Assembly (NCBI GenBank): GCA_950295325.1
Contig: OX485805.1
Location: forward strand, 13,428,501-13,492,500
Source of the DNA: Polytrichum commune
Lineage: Eukaryota; Streptophyta; Polytrichopsida; Polytrichales; Polytrichaceae
DNA: 64,000 nt
Direction: 5' to 3'
Positions 1 to 10,562 of the stretch are shown piece after piece. The translations under genes and the position numbers were made by a program. Each line of letters opens with the position of its first letter. Position 1 is the stretch's first letter. The notes below the pieces were generated by a model. It worked only from the letters and a program-made list of their open reading frames with translations, did not search any database and was not told the origin of the DNA.

Positions 1-532
1 GCATATTTATACCACAGGATATTGTACAAAAAAGTATAAGCGAGCACAGATTTCACCGAAATTGCAGTCAACGATCATGGACGATAAATTTCTACATTGC
101 TGCCCACTTAGCTAGGTTGCTTGGGACCCACTTTCTAGCATATAGTAGATCGTCTCCAAAAAACTACGCTACCATAATCATGTTTCTCCATAATTAAAAT
201 TGTGATTCCTTTCACCTATATCCAGCCCTCTAGTGATGATCCGCGCACTGCTCTTCGTGTGCCTCTGTAGAAACCGGAGCCTAAACTCCCTAAACCTTGA
301 AAGCATATTCTCTTTGTACACTTCGCAGTAATTTCAGCCTGTTGGATTTCAGATCGCATTCCACATAGCTGGTGGATACCGTAACTTGATATGATGTTGC
401 AAAATTTCCCGGGTTTACATATGGGCCTAAGTCTGTTGAGTCTATGCTCAACGGTGACAGGTCTCTAATTTACGGTTGGCGTCATTTCTCTTTGATGTTG
501 CAAAATGTTAACTGGACCCAACCCGAGCCAAC
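1..532. repeat. Left-edge copy of a dispersed direct repeat (partner 42578-43098)
   Basis: The sequence from the first base to about 532 matches 42578-43098 in the same orientation, with scattered substitutions and small indels. Both begin near a TATTTATACCAC motif and end at a shared stretch of the type GACCCAACCC. Homology stops there: this copy continues with CGAGCCAACC, the other runs into segment B. The left end lies outside the window, so the repeat may be longer. No coding function is visible. Confidence 0.85.
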
Positions 533-953
533 CCACTGTAGAGCAAGTGAGAAGGACACTTTGACATTGAATTTCATAGTTAACATTTAAGTACACTTCA
601 TTGGTAGAGCGGTCCTCTCCTCATGTCTTTCTGAAAGGGAAAATGAAGTGCTGCAGAGGGATCTCATCTCTCTGTGCATTAGTTTCTTGGATCATGCAAA
701 CCCTACGTCGCTCCGTTCCATAGGGTTTGCAAAGGTCGAACGGTCACCAAGTCGTGCATATTGTCATGTACTTTTAAGGTACTTGTAGGCATCTTAAAGT
801 GTAACCCCACATGTTTATGTTTTTTAATAGGAAAGAATAAGCAGGTAGAAGGTGAGGTCGAAAGGAGGTAGTGGATTTAGAAGGTTGCAGGAGGCGGCAG
901 CCTATGGAAATGGCGGGCCAAGAGGGATGGACTTGTACTACTTGCAAAATATA

Positions 954-1010
954 ATATTCTTGACATGATTTCTACGAATTTTTTGTGCGTAGAAATCAGG
1001 ACAAGAATAT
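954..1010. repeat. Short near-perfect hairpin (23-nt arms)
   Basis: Arms 954-976 and 988-1010 are reverse complements at 21 of 23 positions, separated by an 11-nt T-rich loop (977-987). This is too short for a typical plant miRNA precursor. It may be a tiny inverted-repeat element remnant or a structural site. Confidence 0.7.
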
Positions 1011-1614
1011 CAAATTAAGTAGTCGTTCGTTGTCCACAGTCTACTGCGAGGCATACATATCTCAGGTATGTTTCAAAGTATTGAATCCTTATATGAAGTG
1101 ATTGGAAGCAAGTTCGAAGCAATTCTAAGTTCCAACACTCTATGTGATGATGTGCGCAATTGCTAGTCATCAGCTAATTTATGCCTTTCTGCATCCTACA
1201 ATGTAGATCCTTTGAGGTCGTGACCAGATTTTTGATAATATTCAATCTTTCCGTCATTGTGGTACGTGGAGATACAGAACCTCTGGTGTTCTAATCTGAT
1301 GGGAATACTATGTGGATGATGTAAATTGTCCCGACCAAAATAGGATTTGATGATGCTGGATATTGTTTACTAATTTCATGGCTTGGGAAGTTGGGAATTA
1401 CTTAAGTTCCGACAGTTTTTGTGTGAGGCAGTTTTGAGAGGGTTGATACACTGGTCAAGAACAGAGTCCGTTGACCTAATTCGAAACGCTCTTCAATCCC
1501 TGCTCATATACTGCAAACCAAATGTCCGGCCAACGAATTTGTTCTCCGAGTTACAGCTCTGACAAGAATTTAAGAATCGAGGCTGGATAACCGGTATCGA
1601 TTATCTGAATGCTT

Positions 1615-1628
1615 AAACCCTAAACCCT
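1615..1628 (+). promoter_or_regulatory. Telo-box-like motif (two AAACCCT units)
   Basis: AAACCCTAAACCCT is two units of the plant telomere-type sequence. Telo-boxes occur in many plant promoters and also as interstitial telomere traces. No gene start is visible nearby, so a regulatory role is unsupported. Confidence 0.35.
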
Positions 1629-4600
1629 ATCGCTTAGACGCAGGATGATGCGCCTATAGGGGAAATACATACTACAGAGTAGCACCATACTGAATTGACA
1701 TTTGAAAATTGCTGGAGATTCATGTCAATATGTAATTACTGATGCAAATAGATCAACATTGTAGACCCAAATTTAGAGATACAGGCACTCTGTCACGCAC
1801 CTATATAGGAGGATTTTCTTCCAGAAACCGTAGGACGTACAATCATCGTGATTTGATGCTTACTTGAATCACAGTTACAATGTGGACATGCAGACATCAC
1901 AAGAATATTCATACATCGACATAGAAACCACAATGATCTTGTGCCACCGTGCAGATCATTACACAGCGGCGGTATAAGCAGCGCTGGTTTCTGTAGCAGA
2001 CAAGAGAGAAGCAAATCAATCAATAACTGAGCAATGAGTGAAGTTATCAGTGTCAGAATGTGCTCCTTCCTCGAAGTCAAATATACCGTAGGTTCTGAAG
2101 AAGTTCTCTAAACATAGAGAAACAAGTCATCCATCTTATGATTGATCTTAATTGATTGTAATAAAGAGATGGTAGATTCTCATAAGAAAGTCCAAGGACT
2201 CATCGATCCTCCCAAGTCATTTCTCAGTACTCATCAAGTGATCCTTGGAAGAATGAGAATCATTGCAACAAACATTTGATCATTTGAAGGCAAATTCGTC
2301 AAGGGGTCATCAAGTAACGCGTCACATCTGCACATGCAAAGTAACCCCTAAAAGCCGAAGCAAAACCTTCCCCAAATTGTCTAAACTTATCAAAGAAAAT
2401 TGGCATCTCTTAGGATAGTTTTGACTGTACAGATGATAGTTTTATAAAGTCAGGATTATTCACACATAAGATTATAATGTAAGTGTGTGTATTGGTATAA
2501 TTGTGCAACAGTGACTCCCCAGGCAAAAAACGTCCACCTCAACCTTCAGGGGCTAATCTCCACCCCTGCAAGCACCACTCCCTATTGCCAATCATCTTTC
2601 AGTTACCACATATCTTCATATTGGTTAAATGCCCTTGGGACTTGGTATGTTCCATATAGATTTAATCAATTAGGGTTTCTCATACTTACAAGAATGCAAA
2701 CATCCTCATTCACCATGACTGATGCCAACCCCACAACTGTTATTCAAGAAATGTGACATGATGATCTCTCATGCAAGCCCGGTCTAATATTATAGAGGTA
2801 AGTTCAACTTAAACAATATAGAAATGGTGCAGCAAGGTTGTGCAACTTCTAATACTTCCCCAATACTTCTATTGCATCAATAAGTTGTTCATTCACAAAG
2901 AGGAGAAACATGCTTGGAGAAAGGGCATTGAGAAAGATCCATTCATATGATTAAATTATGTTTGAATGACAAGATGTTTGCATTTTCAAAATTATCAGCT
3001 TTAGAGCTCATTAGAAGCAGCTTTTCTCAAACATGGCCACCATCAAGACCCCCTAGGTGTTGAATAATCTTCTAAGAAAAGTTTAAAATTTTCTAAGGAT
3101 TTGTAGTCTTAGAAATGCTTACAATGCAAAAGTAGCTTCAAAAAGGTGCTTCATAAACTAGTTTAGCAACTCCAAACCATGTTCTAAAAGATTGTGACCC
3201 TTGCAAGTGCTAGAGATAGTTGCCGCCCTAACTTGTGCGAAAAGAAAGAATGTCATTATAACAAGTTTAATACCATAAATTTCCTTCGATTGTGATTTGA
3301 CCTTTGCAGTGCTAATTCTTGTGCACGTTGACTTGAACTCAAAACACATCGCACTTGGACTTTGCAACATTCATCAATGCTCGAAAAAAGTGATTTGAAA
3401 TCCAAGGTGACCACAAAGGTTTGGCAATTCCAAAATAATACACTATCAAGACGTCGGGAAGTTGGTAGCCTTCCACAATAAAACCTGATGCTATAAGTCT
3501 AAAGATAGAGTCCCATTTAATGTTTTAATTAAAAAAATTGTAAATGATTTGAAAACTTTAAGATATTGGAAATTCATTTTTTAAACATACTATATATAGA
3601 ATATTATTAAGATGTATAGATTATCCCATGAATATGAGCACTACTTCATAGCTCTCATCTTGAGTGAAACTCCAACTACCCCCCCCCCCACACTTGCGGT
3701 GGTCAAACCTCAAAAGATCATGTATACACAATTGTCCATCAAGCATGTATGAATATGGTTCACTATACGGTATGTATGTATACCTCTCTGCCATTTCATT
3801 CCGCCATATGTGCACATGCAAAAAAAGAACAACATGCTAATGGTACCTAAACAAACGGCACCAAGATGCAGTTTGAAAGAATATTCAAAATAAAGAAGTA
3901 TACTCTAAGACTTTTGATATGAGAGTTTTAAACATAAGATTTGATGAAGCCACTTTGAATTGTGCTTCAAAATCACACTATGTACATGAAATTGATGGTC
4001 ATGATTGTCCAAGGGATGCACACAAGACCTAATAGGTGCCTACCCCAATTCTCTTGGCTCTATCCGTAGTTTCCGAATACACCTCACTGTACCTTGCTCT
4101 CACTGCTTTTGGTCTTTAATTTCTCAACATTACAGGGCTCCCTATCTTGGGGTTGGACTCTTCACACCATGTATGAACTAACATGAGTGTAAGAAGGAAT
4201 AGTTTGTGAGCCATGAGCATACATAGTATACATACGGGAGAGATATTATTCTTATCTAGTGTAAATTTCAAACAAACCAATTAAGATTCTTGAAGTAAAG
4301 CCCGGTGGTTGGACTCTTCATTGGAAACCTAACTGACATGCGTAGGTCACTATAAACCCCCTATATTCAAGAAGTTTATGGAGGAAAACACAAGTGTGCA
4401 TACTACTGATAGGCTAGAAACTAGACTTGCGTATTTATACTAAGCTTTTCAATATAATGTGGTAAATGCGTCCACTACATATATAAAATATAAACCATGA
4501 AAAATAGGCATTTATTACATATAAATGCACTTTTGCTTTCCAATGAGAAAGTCATTGAACATTTTCATTCATAGCATGTAAAGATGTTCATCCAAAGTTT

Positions 4601-4635
4601 AATCTTGACACCAAAAATCTTTACATTCAAACTAA

Positions 4636-5107
4636 GGGTCACTTCACACATGAGACTGAGAGCCCATGACCATTACACTTCAAGCACTCTCATTGGTGGA
4701 AAAGGCAGAGTGGGTCCAAGTTCGCTTCACACTAAGCTTGAGGGACCAACGGAGTGTGTGAATGCAAGATGGATGTAAAGTCTACATGGATTCCTACATG
4801 GCATCAAATGGATCATGTTTCATGGTCACTTGGACTCTTTTCAAAAACCACCTCTTGGAGGTAGGTCTAACACAAAACCAGGAGACTATGGCATTCCGAA
4901 CGCTCATAATTGTTGACCCGCATGAATAGAAGTTCACTGAAATAGCATTTGATTGAGGGCCCGGTCACATATGACTTCACACTACACTTGAGAGTCCATG
5001 ACCACACCACATGATTTTGGAGGTGTCTTGGGACGGCCTTTGGACGCTTTCTTTTGGGCTCTCACATTGTCATGGTCACGGCTCTTGGCTCGTGTGTAAA
5101 GTGGCCC
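4636..5107. mobile_element. PIF/Harbinger-like (Tourist-type) MITE, complete
   Basis: The element is 472 bp and flanked by TAA on both sides (4633-4635 and 5108-5110), the 3-bp TWA target duplication typical of PIF/Harbinger. Its terminal inverted repeats start GGGTCACTTCACACATGAG on the left; the right end read in reverse starts GGGCCACTTTACACACGAG. Similarity extends about 38 bp inward. No transposase is encoded. Part of the right half recurs at 60045-60140 and the left half at 62969-63150. The GGGCCGCTTCACAC end of the element at 31559 looks related. Confidence 0.8.
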
Positions 5108-5412
5108 TAAGATCTGCAATTTGATGGAATGCCATTCTAAATAATTTGATCTATACTATAACTGCTACCGCTGTCTACTTAGCAGATTGTGTTTTTTCAC
5201 ATCAACAAAAATATTGGTAAGTAAACCTTTGGGTACTGACCGATCGAACTAAGGTCGAATTGTAGGATGTGACCACCTTGGGTGAAGCACGACTAGTTTG
5301 TGATAACTTCATAATTATGAAAGATGGGCAGTCTTTAGATATAGAATATGGTCCTCAGAAAATTCAAAATGAGTTGCAATTTTTTCCTTAAGTTTCACAA
5401 TCACACCTGATT

Positions 5413-5434
5413 GAAAGAAAGAAAGAAAGAAAAA
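5413..5434. repeat. GAAA microsatellite
   Basis: Five tandem GAAA units followed by an A run. Confidence 0.8.
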
Positions 5435-5460
5435 TGAAATAGACGTTAGTATTATTACCA

Positions 5461-5552
5461 ATGTGAATTTGAGCTCGTTGATTTTGTCTTGTTCAAGAGT
5501 CCCCTTGGTACATGATAAGGTAAATACCGTCTACCTTGCAATAGGTGGACTT
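5461..5552 (-). mobile_element. SINE tail fragment (same family as 27945-28160)
   Basis: The sequence ATGTGAATTTGAG...GTTGAT, then CAAGAG-CCCTTGGT and CCGTCTACCTTGCA-TAGGTGG, matches the body of the tRNA-headed repeat at 27945-28160 in the same orientation. The tRNA-like head is missing here, so this is a 5'-truncated copy. Confidence 0.6.
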
Positions 5553-6604
5553 TTTTTAGATGTTATGTAAAATATCTTTCCCTTTTATAATGGGGGGAGC
5601 ACTGGGTGTTTGCTTGCAGTGTACCTTTTGTTAATGAGAACTAGAAGCGTCATTTAGGTATTTGATGACTATTCGGTGTATTGTTCGAGGAGGAGGCTTA
5701 TAGCCTCTTCCCGAAATGCCGCCCTCTGGGGCGGCCACGTCACCTCAATCTTTGTTAGGGTTACGGTTCGCCGTAGCATGTCGATGAGCGACATCCCATC
5801 GCAAGAGGAATGGGTGGAGCTTTCGCAACTAGGATCCTAAATTGTGTAGCACCTTACCTGCTCTTGAGCTTTGTTATGCCATAGCTAAGCAGTATCATGA
5901 TGTGCCTGGGAGATCCTCACCTGTTGCTATTATGGATGGTGGCGATCTGGTAGTGGGAGAAACTTCCAGAGCTCCCCGTTGGAGTCATGGAGGATTGCGA
6001 GTCCTGGTAAGCCTAGCCACTCAATCTCTTGCGTCATCACGAACTATCCTTGCCTCTTTGATATCTTTGTCGTTCACTATACTCCTTAAAAGTACAATAG
6101 AGAGTATACAGAAGTTCTAAGAGAATTATGCCTAAGCTCTAACAGACGCATACAAAACCTCTCTCGCCATTGCGAATAATGTTGTGCTTGTTCTGTCTTT
6201 TCCAATAACGTAATGTGAATGCGGAAATTTTCACTCCTAAACCCAAGCTTAGATTTCTCTTTCTACCAATACGTGAAGGTCAATGCACCAGTGATATTAG
6301 AAAGCATCAATTTGGATTTGCTCTGATTATTGTTAGTGCACCTCTCCGAAGCCAAAAATTTCTAAGTGGTTTGCCTTGTCATTTATTTATTAAAGTGGTT
6401 TTGTGATTATTGTTAGTGTCAGTTGTGAAGTTTCATTCACGGTGACTTCTTATCTTCAGAGGCATGTGGGTCTGCATGAGAAATGGGAGTTAGAGTTAGA
6501 GTCAGATTTTGTGTTTGATGTTGGCTGCTTGCAAAAATAGGCGCTAATGATCCTCAGGACTCTGATTTCGACCCCACAGCAGAGTTCGGGAAGTTTTTGA
6601 AGCT

Positions 6605-7205
6605 TTAGTGGCTAATTGCCGGTAGTTGCTACGAAGGGTCGGATTTTTTCCAATTTACATCGGCAAGAGCCGGTCTTTTGTAAAATCAATCGGCCAATTG
6701 CCTATACTTTCATATTTTCATTGGCCAATATCCGATTAAATGGAATTCATATCGGCACTAATTGTTTAAAAAATGTATGAAAAGTTATTAGAAATCATTT
6801 CTTAGTACAAAATCTTGAATAAGTGAAAAGAAAGGCATGTTCAAAACTTTAAATTTGAAGAGTTAATATCCTTGGCAGGAATTGAACCTAGCAATGCCTT
6901 CACCACTTGAAGGCCAAGGGTCCCCCGATTCTTCATAGAAGCAATTGGATTTGATCATGGAACGGTTGCATAATTCAAAAAGTTGAAAGTTTAGGGTACT
7001 TCCTCAAGTGCATCATCAAATGCCCCAGAAATCCAGTAACTCACAAGAAGAATCGGCTACATTTCCGGGACATTTTCTGGTCCATCGGCTAATTGCCGGA
7101 GGATTGAAATTACAGTCGGATTGCCATCCGATGGTTGGAAATTTGGACCGGCCATGAGGGGAAATCCATCGGCTGATAATGAACTAGCCGTCGGTTTTCC
7201 CCGAC
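6605..7205. repeat. Cluster of CGGCTAATTGCCG-type motifs
   Basis: Motifs such as GGCTAATTGCCGG, TCGGCCAATTGCC, ATCGGC and GCCGATG recur in both orientations at both ends of this stretch, with an AT-rich centre. Clustered short inverted motifs are typical of subterminal regions of plant DNA transposons. I could not define terminal inverted repeats or a target duplication. Confidence 0.4.
6872..6935 (-). other. Degenerate tRNA-like / SINE-head fragment
   Basis: Read on the minus strand it contains GGTTCAATTCC, close to the Pol III B-box consensus. Upstream is a hairpin CCTTC-AAGTGGT-GAAGG with a 7-nt loop like an anticodon arm (GTG in the anticodon position), and a TGGC...AGTGG A-box-like stretch. 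The acceptor stem does not pair, so this is not a working tRNA gene. Confidence 0.35.
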
Positions 7206-7564
7206 CATTGCCCCACAGATGGAGCTTCCAGTCGAGGTCGCCTTCATGCAGGTTTTGTGCATTTATTTGATACTATTCTTTCTCATAGAATTCATATGCT
7301 TCTACTGTTTGAGTAACTCTTGAGACGCCTCTCTTTAAGAATGACATACAGTATTCTGGGCAATTGCCCTCTTACCTGGTGGTGAGCTGCATTTTTCCGG
7401 TTTTCAAAATTGTAGCCCTCTGTGGGCTGATTGTACACCCACTATTTGTTCTTGATGTTGTCGGTTCTATCTCAGTAGTGTAATAATTTAAAGAAACATA
7501 GAGGGCGGTAAGGGTGCTTGCAATATAAAATCAATGCATAGCTATGACATAGTTTGATGAGGGG

Positions 7565-7912
7565 CTCGGAGGGGGGGGGCAGTGTGTTAAAAAGTTAAGG
7601 ATATAGGTGCGAACAACCACTATTTTATAAGGGGGTATTACTTTCAATTCTCTTCTTTTTTTCACATGCTATCATTATGCAAATTTCTACTTTGGGTTAA
7701 TAAAAAAATGGCTTGCATTACTTATAATTCCAAATTACCTATTATTCCATACCCTATAGTACTTTAAAGATGTCCAGTGTCATTTTTGATACCCTATATT
7801 ACTCTAAAGTCCAATTATAATTTTTTGCCCCCATGTTTTTAAAATACCCTATCATTTGTTCGCACGTATATTGCTACTCCAACCAATGACTAACCCCCCC
7901 CCCCCCCCCGAG
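7565..7912. mobile_element. hAT-like MITE with poly-G termini, 8-bp TSD
   Basis: The 348-bp element is flanked by a perfect 8-bp duplication ATGAGGGG (7557-7564 and 7913-7920). Both ends start CTCGG followed by a G run (about 9 G on the left, about 17 on the right read in reverse). Similarity continues inside: ATATAGGTGCGAACAA near the left corresponds to ATATACGTGCGAACAA read from the right. No coding capacity is visible. The 8-bp TSD is typical of hAT elements. Confidence 0.75.
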
Positions 7913-7920
7913 ATGAGGGG

Positions 7921-9138
7921 TTACTTCATCAAGCATTTTCGATATGGTTCTTAGTTATCTAGTGTTTTTGTACCTGTGGACATCTATATTATATGAAGAT
8001 GTGTCCTTCTGGAGTAATCACTATGGGTATACTACTTATACACCACTGACTGGGCCCTTGAAATTATCAGTTGATATGTCTCTATGGAAAGATTTTCAGG
8101 TTTTTATTTATTTATTTAGCAAGCAATAAACGGAAAACAACTAGAGTAGCTCAAGCCAACAACAATCGAAGATGTGTTGTTCGTACTCGAAGACTTGGAG
8201 CACAAGGCTCGTTGTCTAGCTCAGAGAATGAGTCTTTTGCAAAGGTTACTAACTAGGAAGATAGTGAGGAAGATTCAAGCTATGGTCGTCAACAAAGAAA
8301 ATCTGGAACTTCAACTCACAAGAGTCGGCAGGAAGGGTCAGGTTCAAGCCATACTTCAAGAAGAGATAGGGGTGCCCCTTCCAGGGAGACTCGTACATCA
8401 AGTTGAGCCTTCCAAGAAAATCATATGCACAGTTGTGCTATTGGGTGTTGTTTTAATTTAGGGAGGGCGCATGGTCGTATAGGTTTTTGTTATCAATGAT
8501 TTTTTACACTTAGGTTAATGTGAACATTTTTTTCCCTCTGTATGTTATGTAGGCAGTGTTAGGGATTTCTGTATTATTCTTGGCAAATTTACCTCATAGA
8601 ATTATTGGAAGAAGTGGAAGTTGTAGGAGACACTTGTAAAGCAGGACGTGCATCACATTGTGTAATTTTTGGTAGAATAGAAGTACGAACATGTTGAAGG
8701 CATCTGTTGGCATGCAAGAAAAATTTGATCGTCTAAAGGCATTATTTCCAACTGCTACCAATAACTACTTGTCTGAATATTAAGTGTCTTTCCTTTCATA
8801 TTTTTAGGTGAAAAATACATGCTTTTTGTATTTCTATTTTCGAGGAGGAGGCTTATAGCCTCTTTGCGTTTAATATTTTTTATATTGTTTTCAATAATTT
8901 TTACTTTCCTATATTTATATTTTAAGTTCTCATAGTTTTATTTTATTTATTATTTTTGTACTTTTATTTTATTTTATGTTTTTGATAATTATAGAATCCA
9001 AACCTCTAATTTAAGTTAAGATAAAAGAATAACTCTAGTATAAATAATCGTTTGCACATCTATTTGAATTCCAATGCATCATCTGAAATGTTTGTAAAGC
9101 TACATATATGCGCTTATTGTTTCTTTCATAACAACGTG
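7921..9138. other. Intergenic apart from the exon-like stretch near 8121-8460
   Basis: AT-rich. It contains the exon-like serine/arginine-rich stretch and the right copy of the 26-bp repeat described with the 5684-8864 entry. Otherwise nothing recognisable. Confidence 0.5.
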
Positions 9139-9146
9139 TTGTTAAC

Positions 9147-9735
9147 CCCGGGTACGCAACTCCCATATTATACGCAGGGGGCATCGTATTAAAAACGGCT
9201 TAGAGGACGGCTTTTGTAAAAATTATATCAAATTATATCAAATTAAAATGATCAAAAAGTTGGGTGAAGACCAAATTAAATAAAATGAGATGAAAAAAAA
9301 GTTGGGTAAAGACCAAATTAAATAAAATGAGACGAAAAAAAAGTTGGGTGAAGACCAAATTAAATAAATGAGATGAAAAAAATTTGGGTTGCATATTTAT
9401 TAAGCCTCCCATTAAAATTATAAGCCACGAATAGTTGCCTCCCATTAAAATTATAATTCATTCACAATGTTAAAATTTTATTAAAAAGTCCAAAAAGTTG
9501 GGTAGTTTGACCTATGGTACATGTATTAAAAAAAATTATATAATTAGGTTTTTAATGCAATTATATGCTTCAAAATATATTCATTTCCTATATATAATTA
9601 CATTTTTGGATTCCTTGTTAGAAGGGCTACAAGGGTTTCCTACATTACAACAAATTGTATCACTCAATATTGGACTAAAACGCATTATAAGTGATTATAA
9701 TCAGGACCATATAATACAGGAGTTGTGTACCCGGG
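9147..9735. mobile_element. 589-bp TIR element with 8-bp TSD TTGTTAAC
   Basis: A perfect 8-bp duplication TTGTTAAC lies at 9139-9146 and 9736-9743. The left end begins CCCGGGTACGCAACTCC; the right end read in reverse begins CCCGGGTACACAACTCC, with similarity continuing through ATATTATACG/GTATTATATG. The interior carries a 42-bp tandem repeat. The short open frames inside are repeat translations, not genes. TSD length suggests hAT or another 8-bp superfamily. The CCCGGG terminus is not one I can assign. Confidence 0.75.
9254..9395. repeat. 42-bp tandem repeat inside the 589-bp element
   Basis: GTTGGGT followed by AAGACCAAATTAAATAAA recurs at 9259, 9301 and 9343, with a fourth degenerate start at 9383 (periods 42, 42 and 40). 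Confidence 0.85.
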
Positions 9736-9838
9736 TTGTTAACATTCGTTTAGACTTTGTTTTCACTTTTTTATTAATTCAGAGAACAACGATGTTTATA
9801 CTTTGTTTTCATTTGTTTACTTATTCAGAGAACAGAGA

Positions 9839-10562
9839 TGGAGGGCAATAAAACGAATATCAATTATACATCCCTTCTGACAAAATTGAAAGCCGAATTG
9901 CCAGAGAGAGCTGCTAAAAAACCAAAAATTGAATGAACTTTCTACCCCAGTGAGGCCCAAAAGCGCCTACTGAATGTTTGTGGATTCATTGATTTTTTGA
10001 ATCCGCCAGGATTTTCCTCATTGCCAGAAGTCAATGAATTTGTGACAAATTTTGTCACCAAACGTTTGGAATTTGAAACGGAACACAAAAACCTGCCTTG
10101 TCCAGGTATTTGCCACATTTGATTGTTTTTTTTTTTTTTAAATTAAAAATTTACTGGATTTTATTTCTCACATCATTGTTGTTACATGTTACATGAGAAT
10201 CTTATTGCGCGCATTCAATGTTGACATCGAGGTGGAAGACGATAAGTTGCCTGCCTGGAAAGCCAAATCTATGTTAAAGCAAAAGGTAACAAGTGATTTA
10301 GCTCCTTTCCAAATGTTCCGGTTCTATAATGATTTCGGCGTTGAAGACACCTTTGTATAGGGTGACTTATCATTTGAAGATGCTGATCAATTATTGACAT
10401 CTATGGCAAATAGTCAAGACATTAGCTCCACATTTGTAACCGCCGTAGATTCCACAATGCCAACTATAACGGCTGCAACTCCAACACAACAAATATCCGC
10501 TGCTTTGACATCTCGTCCAAAAAATGCGAGGCGCTCATAAGCGTCTACACAATCACGTGTAG
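9839..10562 (+). pseudogene. Decayed two-exon gene of unknown family
   Basis: Starting at ATGGAGGGC just after a T-rich acceptor-like TTATTCAG, the frame reads MEGNKTNINYTSLLTKLKAE, then a TGA. It resumes with PSEAQKRLLNVCGFIDFLNP and EVNEFVTNFVTKRLEFE to a donor-like CCAG/GTATTT at 10105. A second block from about 10217 reads DIEVEDDKLPAWKAKSMLKQ and LAPFQMFRFYNDFGVEDTF, with later TAG and TAA stops, ending in an S/T/Q-rich tail near 10562. Long stretches read smoothly between isolated stops, which suggests a once-translated protein now dead. I do not recognise the domain; a transposon-encoded protein is possible. The 589-bp element ends 95 bp upstream. Confidence 0.5.

Larger units (their letters stand above)
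533..4632. other. Intergenic, no supported gene
   Basis: AT-rich sequence with only short open frames that lack recognisable domains, splice context or codon bias. It holds the short hairpin at 954-1010, a telo-box-like motif at 1615-1628 and a C11 tract at 3679-3689. I see no other structure. Confidence 0.6.
5684..8864 (+). pseudogene. Possible decayed gene segment bounded by a 26-bp direct repeat
   Basis: An identical 26-bp sequence lies at 5684-5709 and 8839-8864. Between them are exon-like pieces. A short frame starts in the region around 5779 (reads MSMSDIPSQEEWVELSQLGS, then a stop). An open stretch at 5842-6006 ends at a clean donor (CTG then GTAAGC). A serine- and arginine-rich stretch at about 8121-8460 follows a T-rich acceptor ending TTTAG. 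I do not recognise a family. The region between holds a tRNA-like fragment (6872-6935) and a hAT-like MITE (7565-7912). Coding origin is an inference; stops and frame changes argue that any gene is dead. Confidence 0.3.

Noticed and set aside
6872-6935. Functional tRNA-His gene
   Set aside because: The anticodon-like arm and B box are present but the acceptor stem does not pair and the T stem has a mismatch.
9233-9445. Repetitive LFNLVFTQLFF frame
   Set aside because: It is a translation of the 42-bp tandem repeat.
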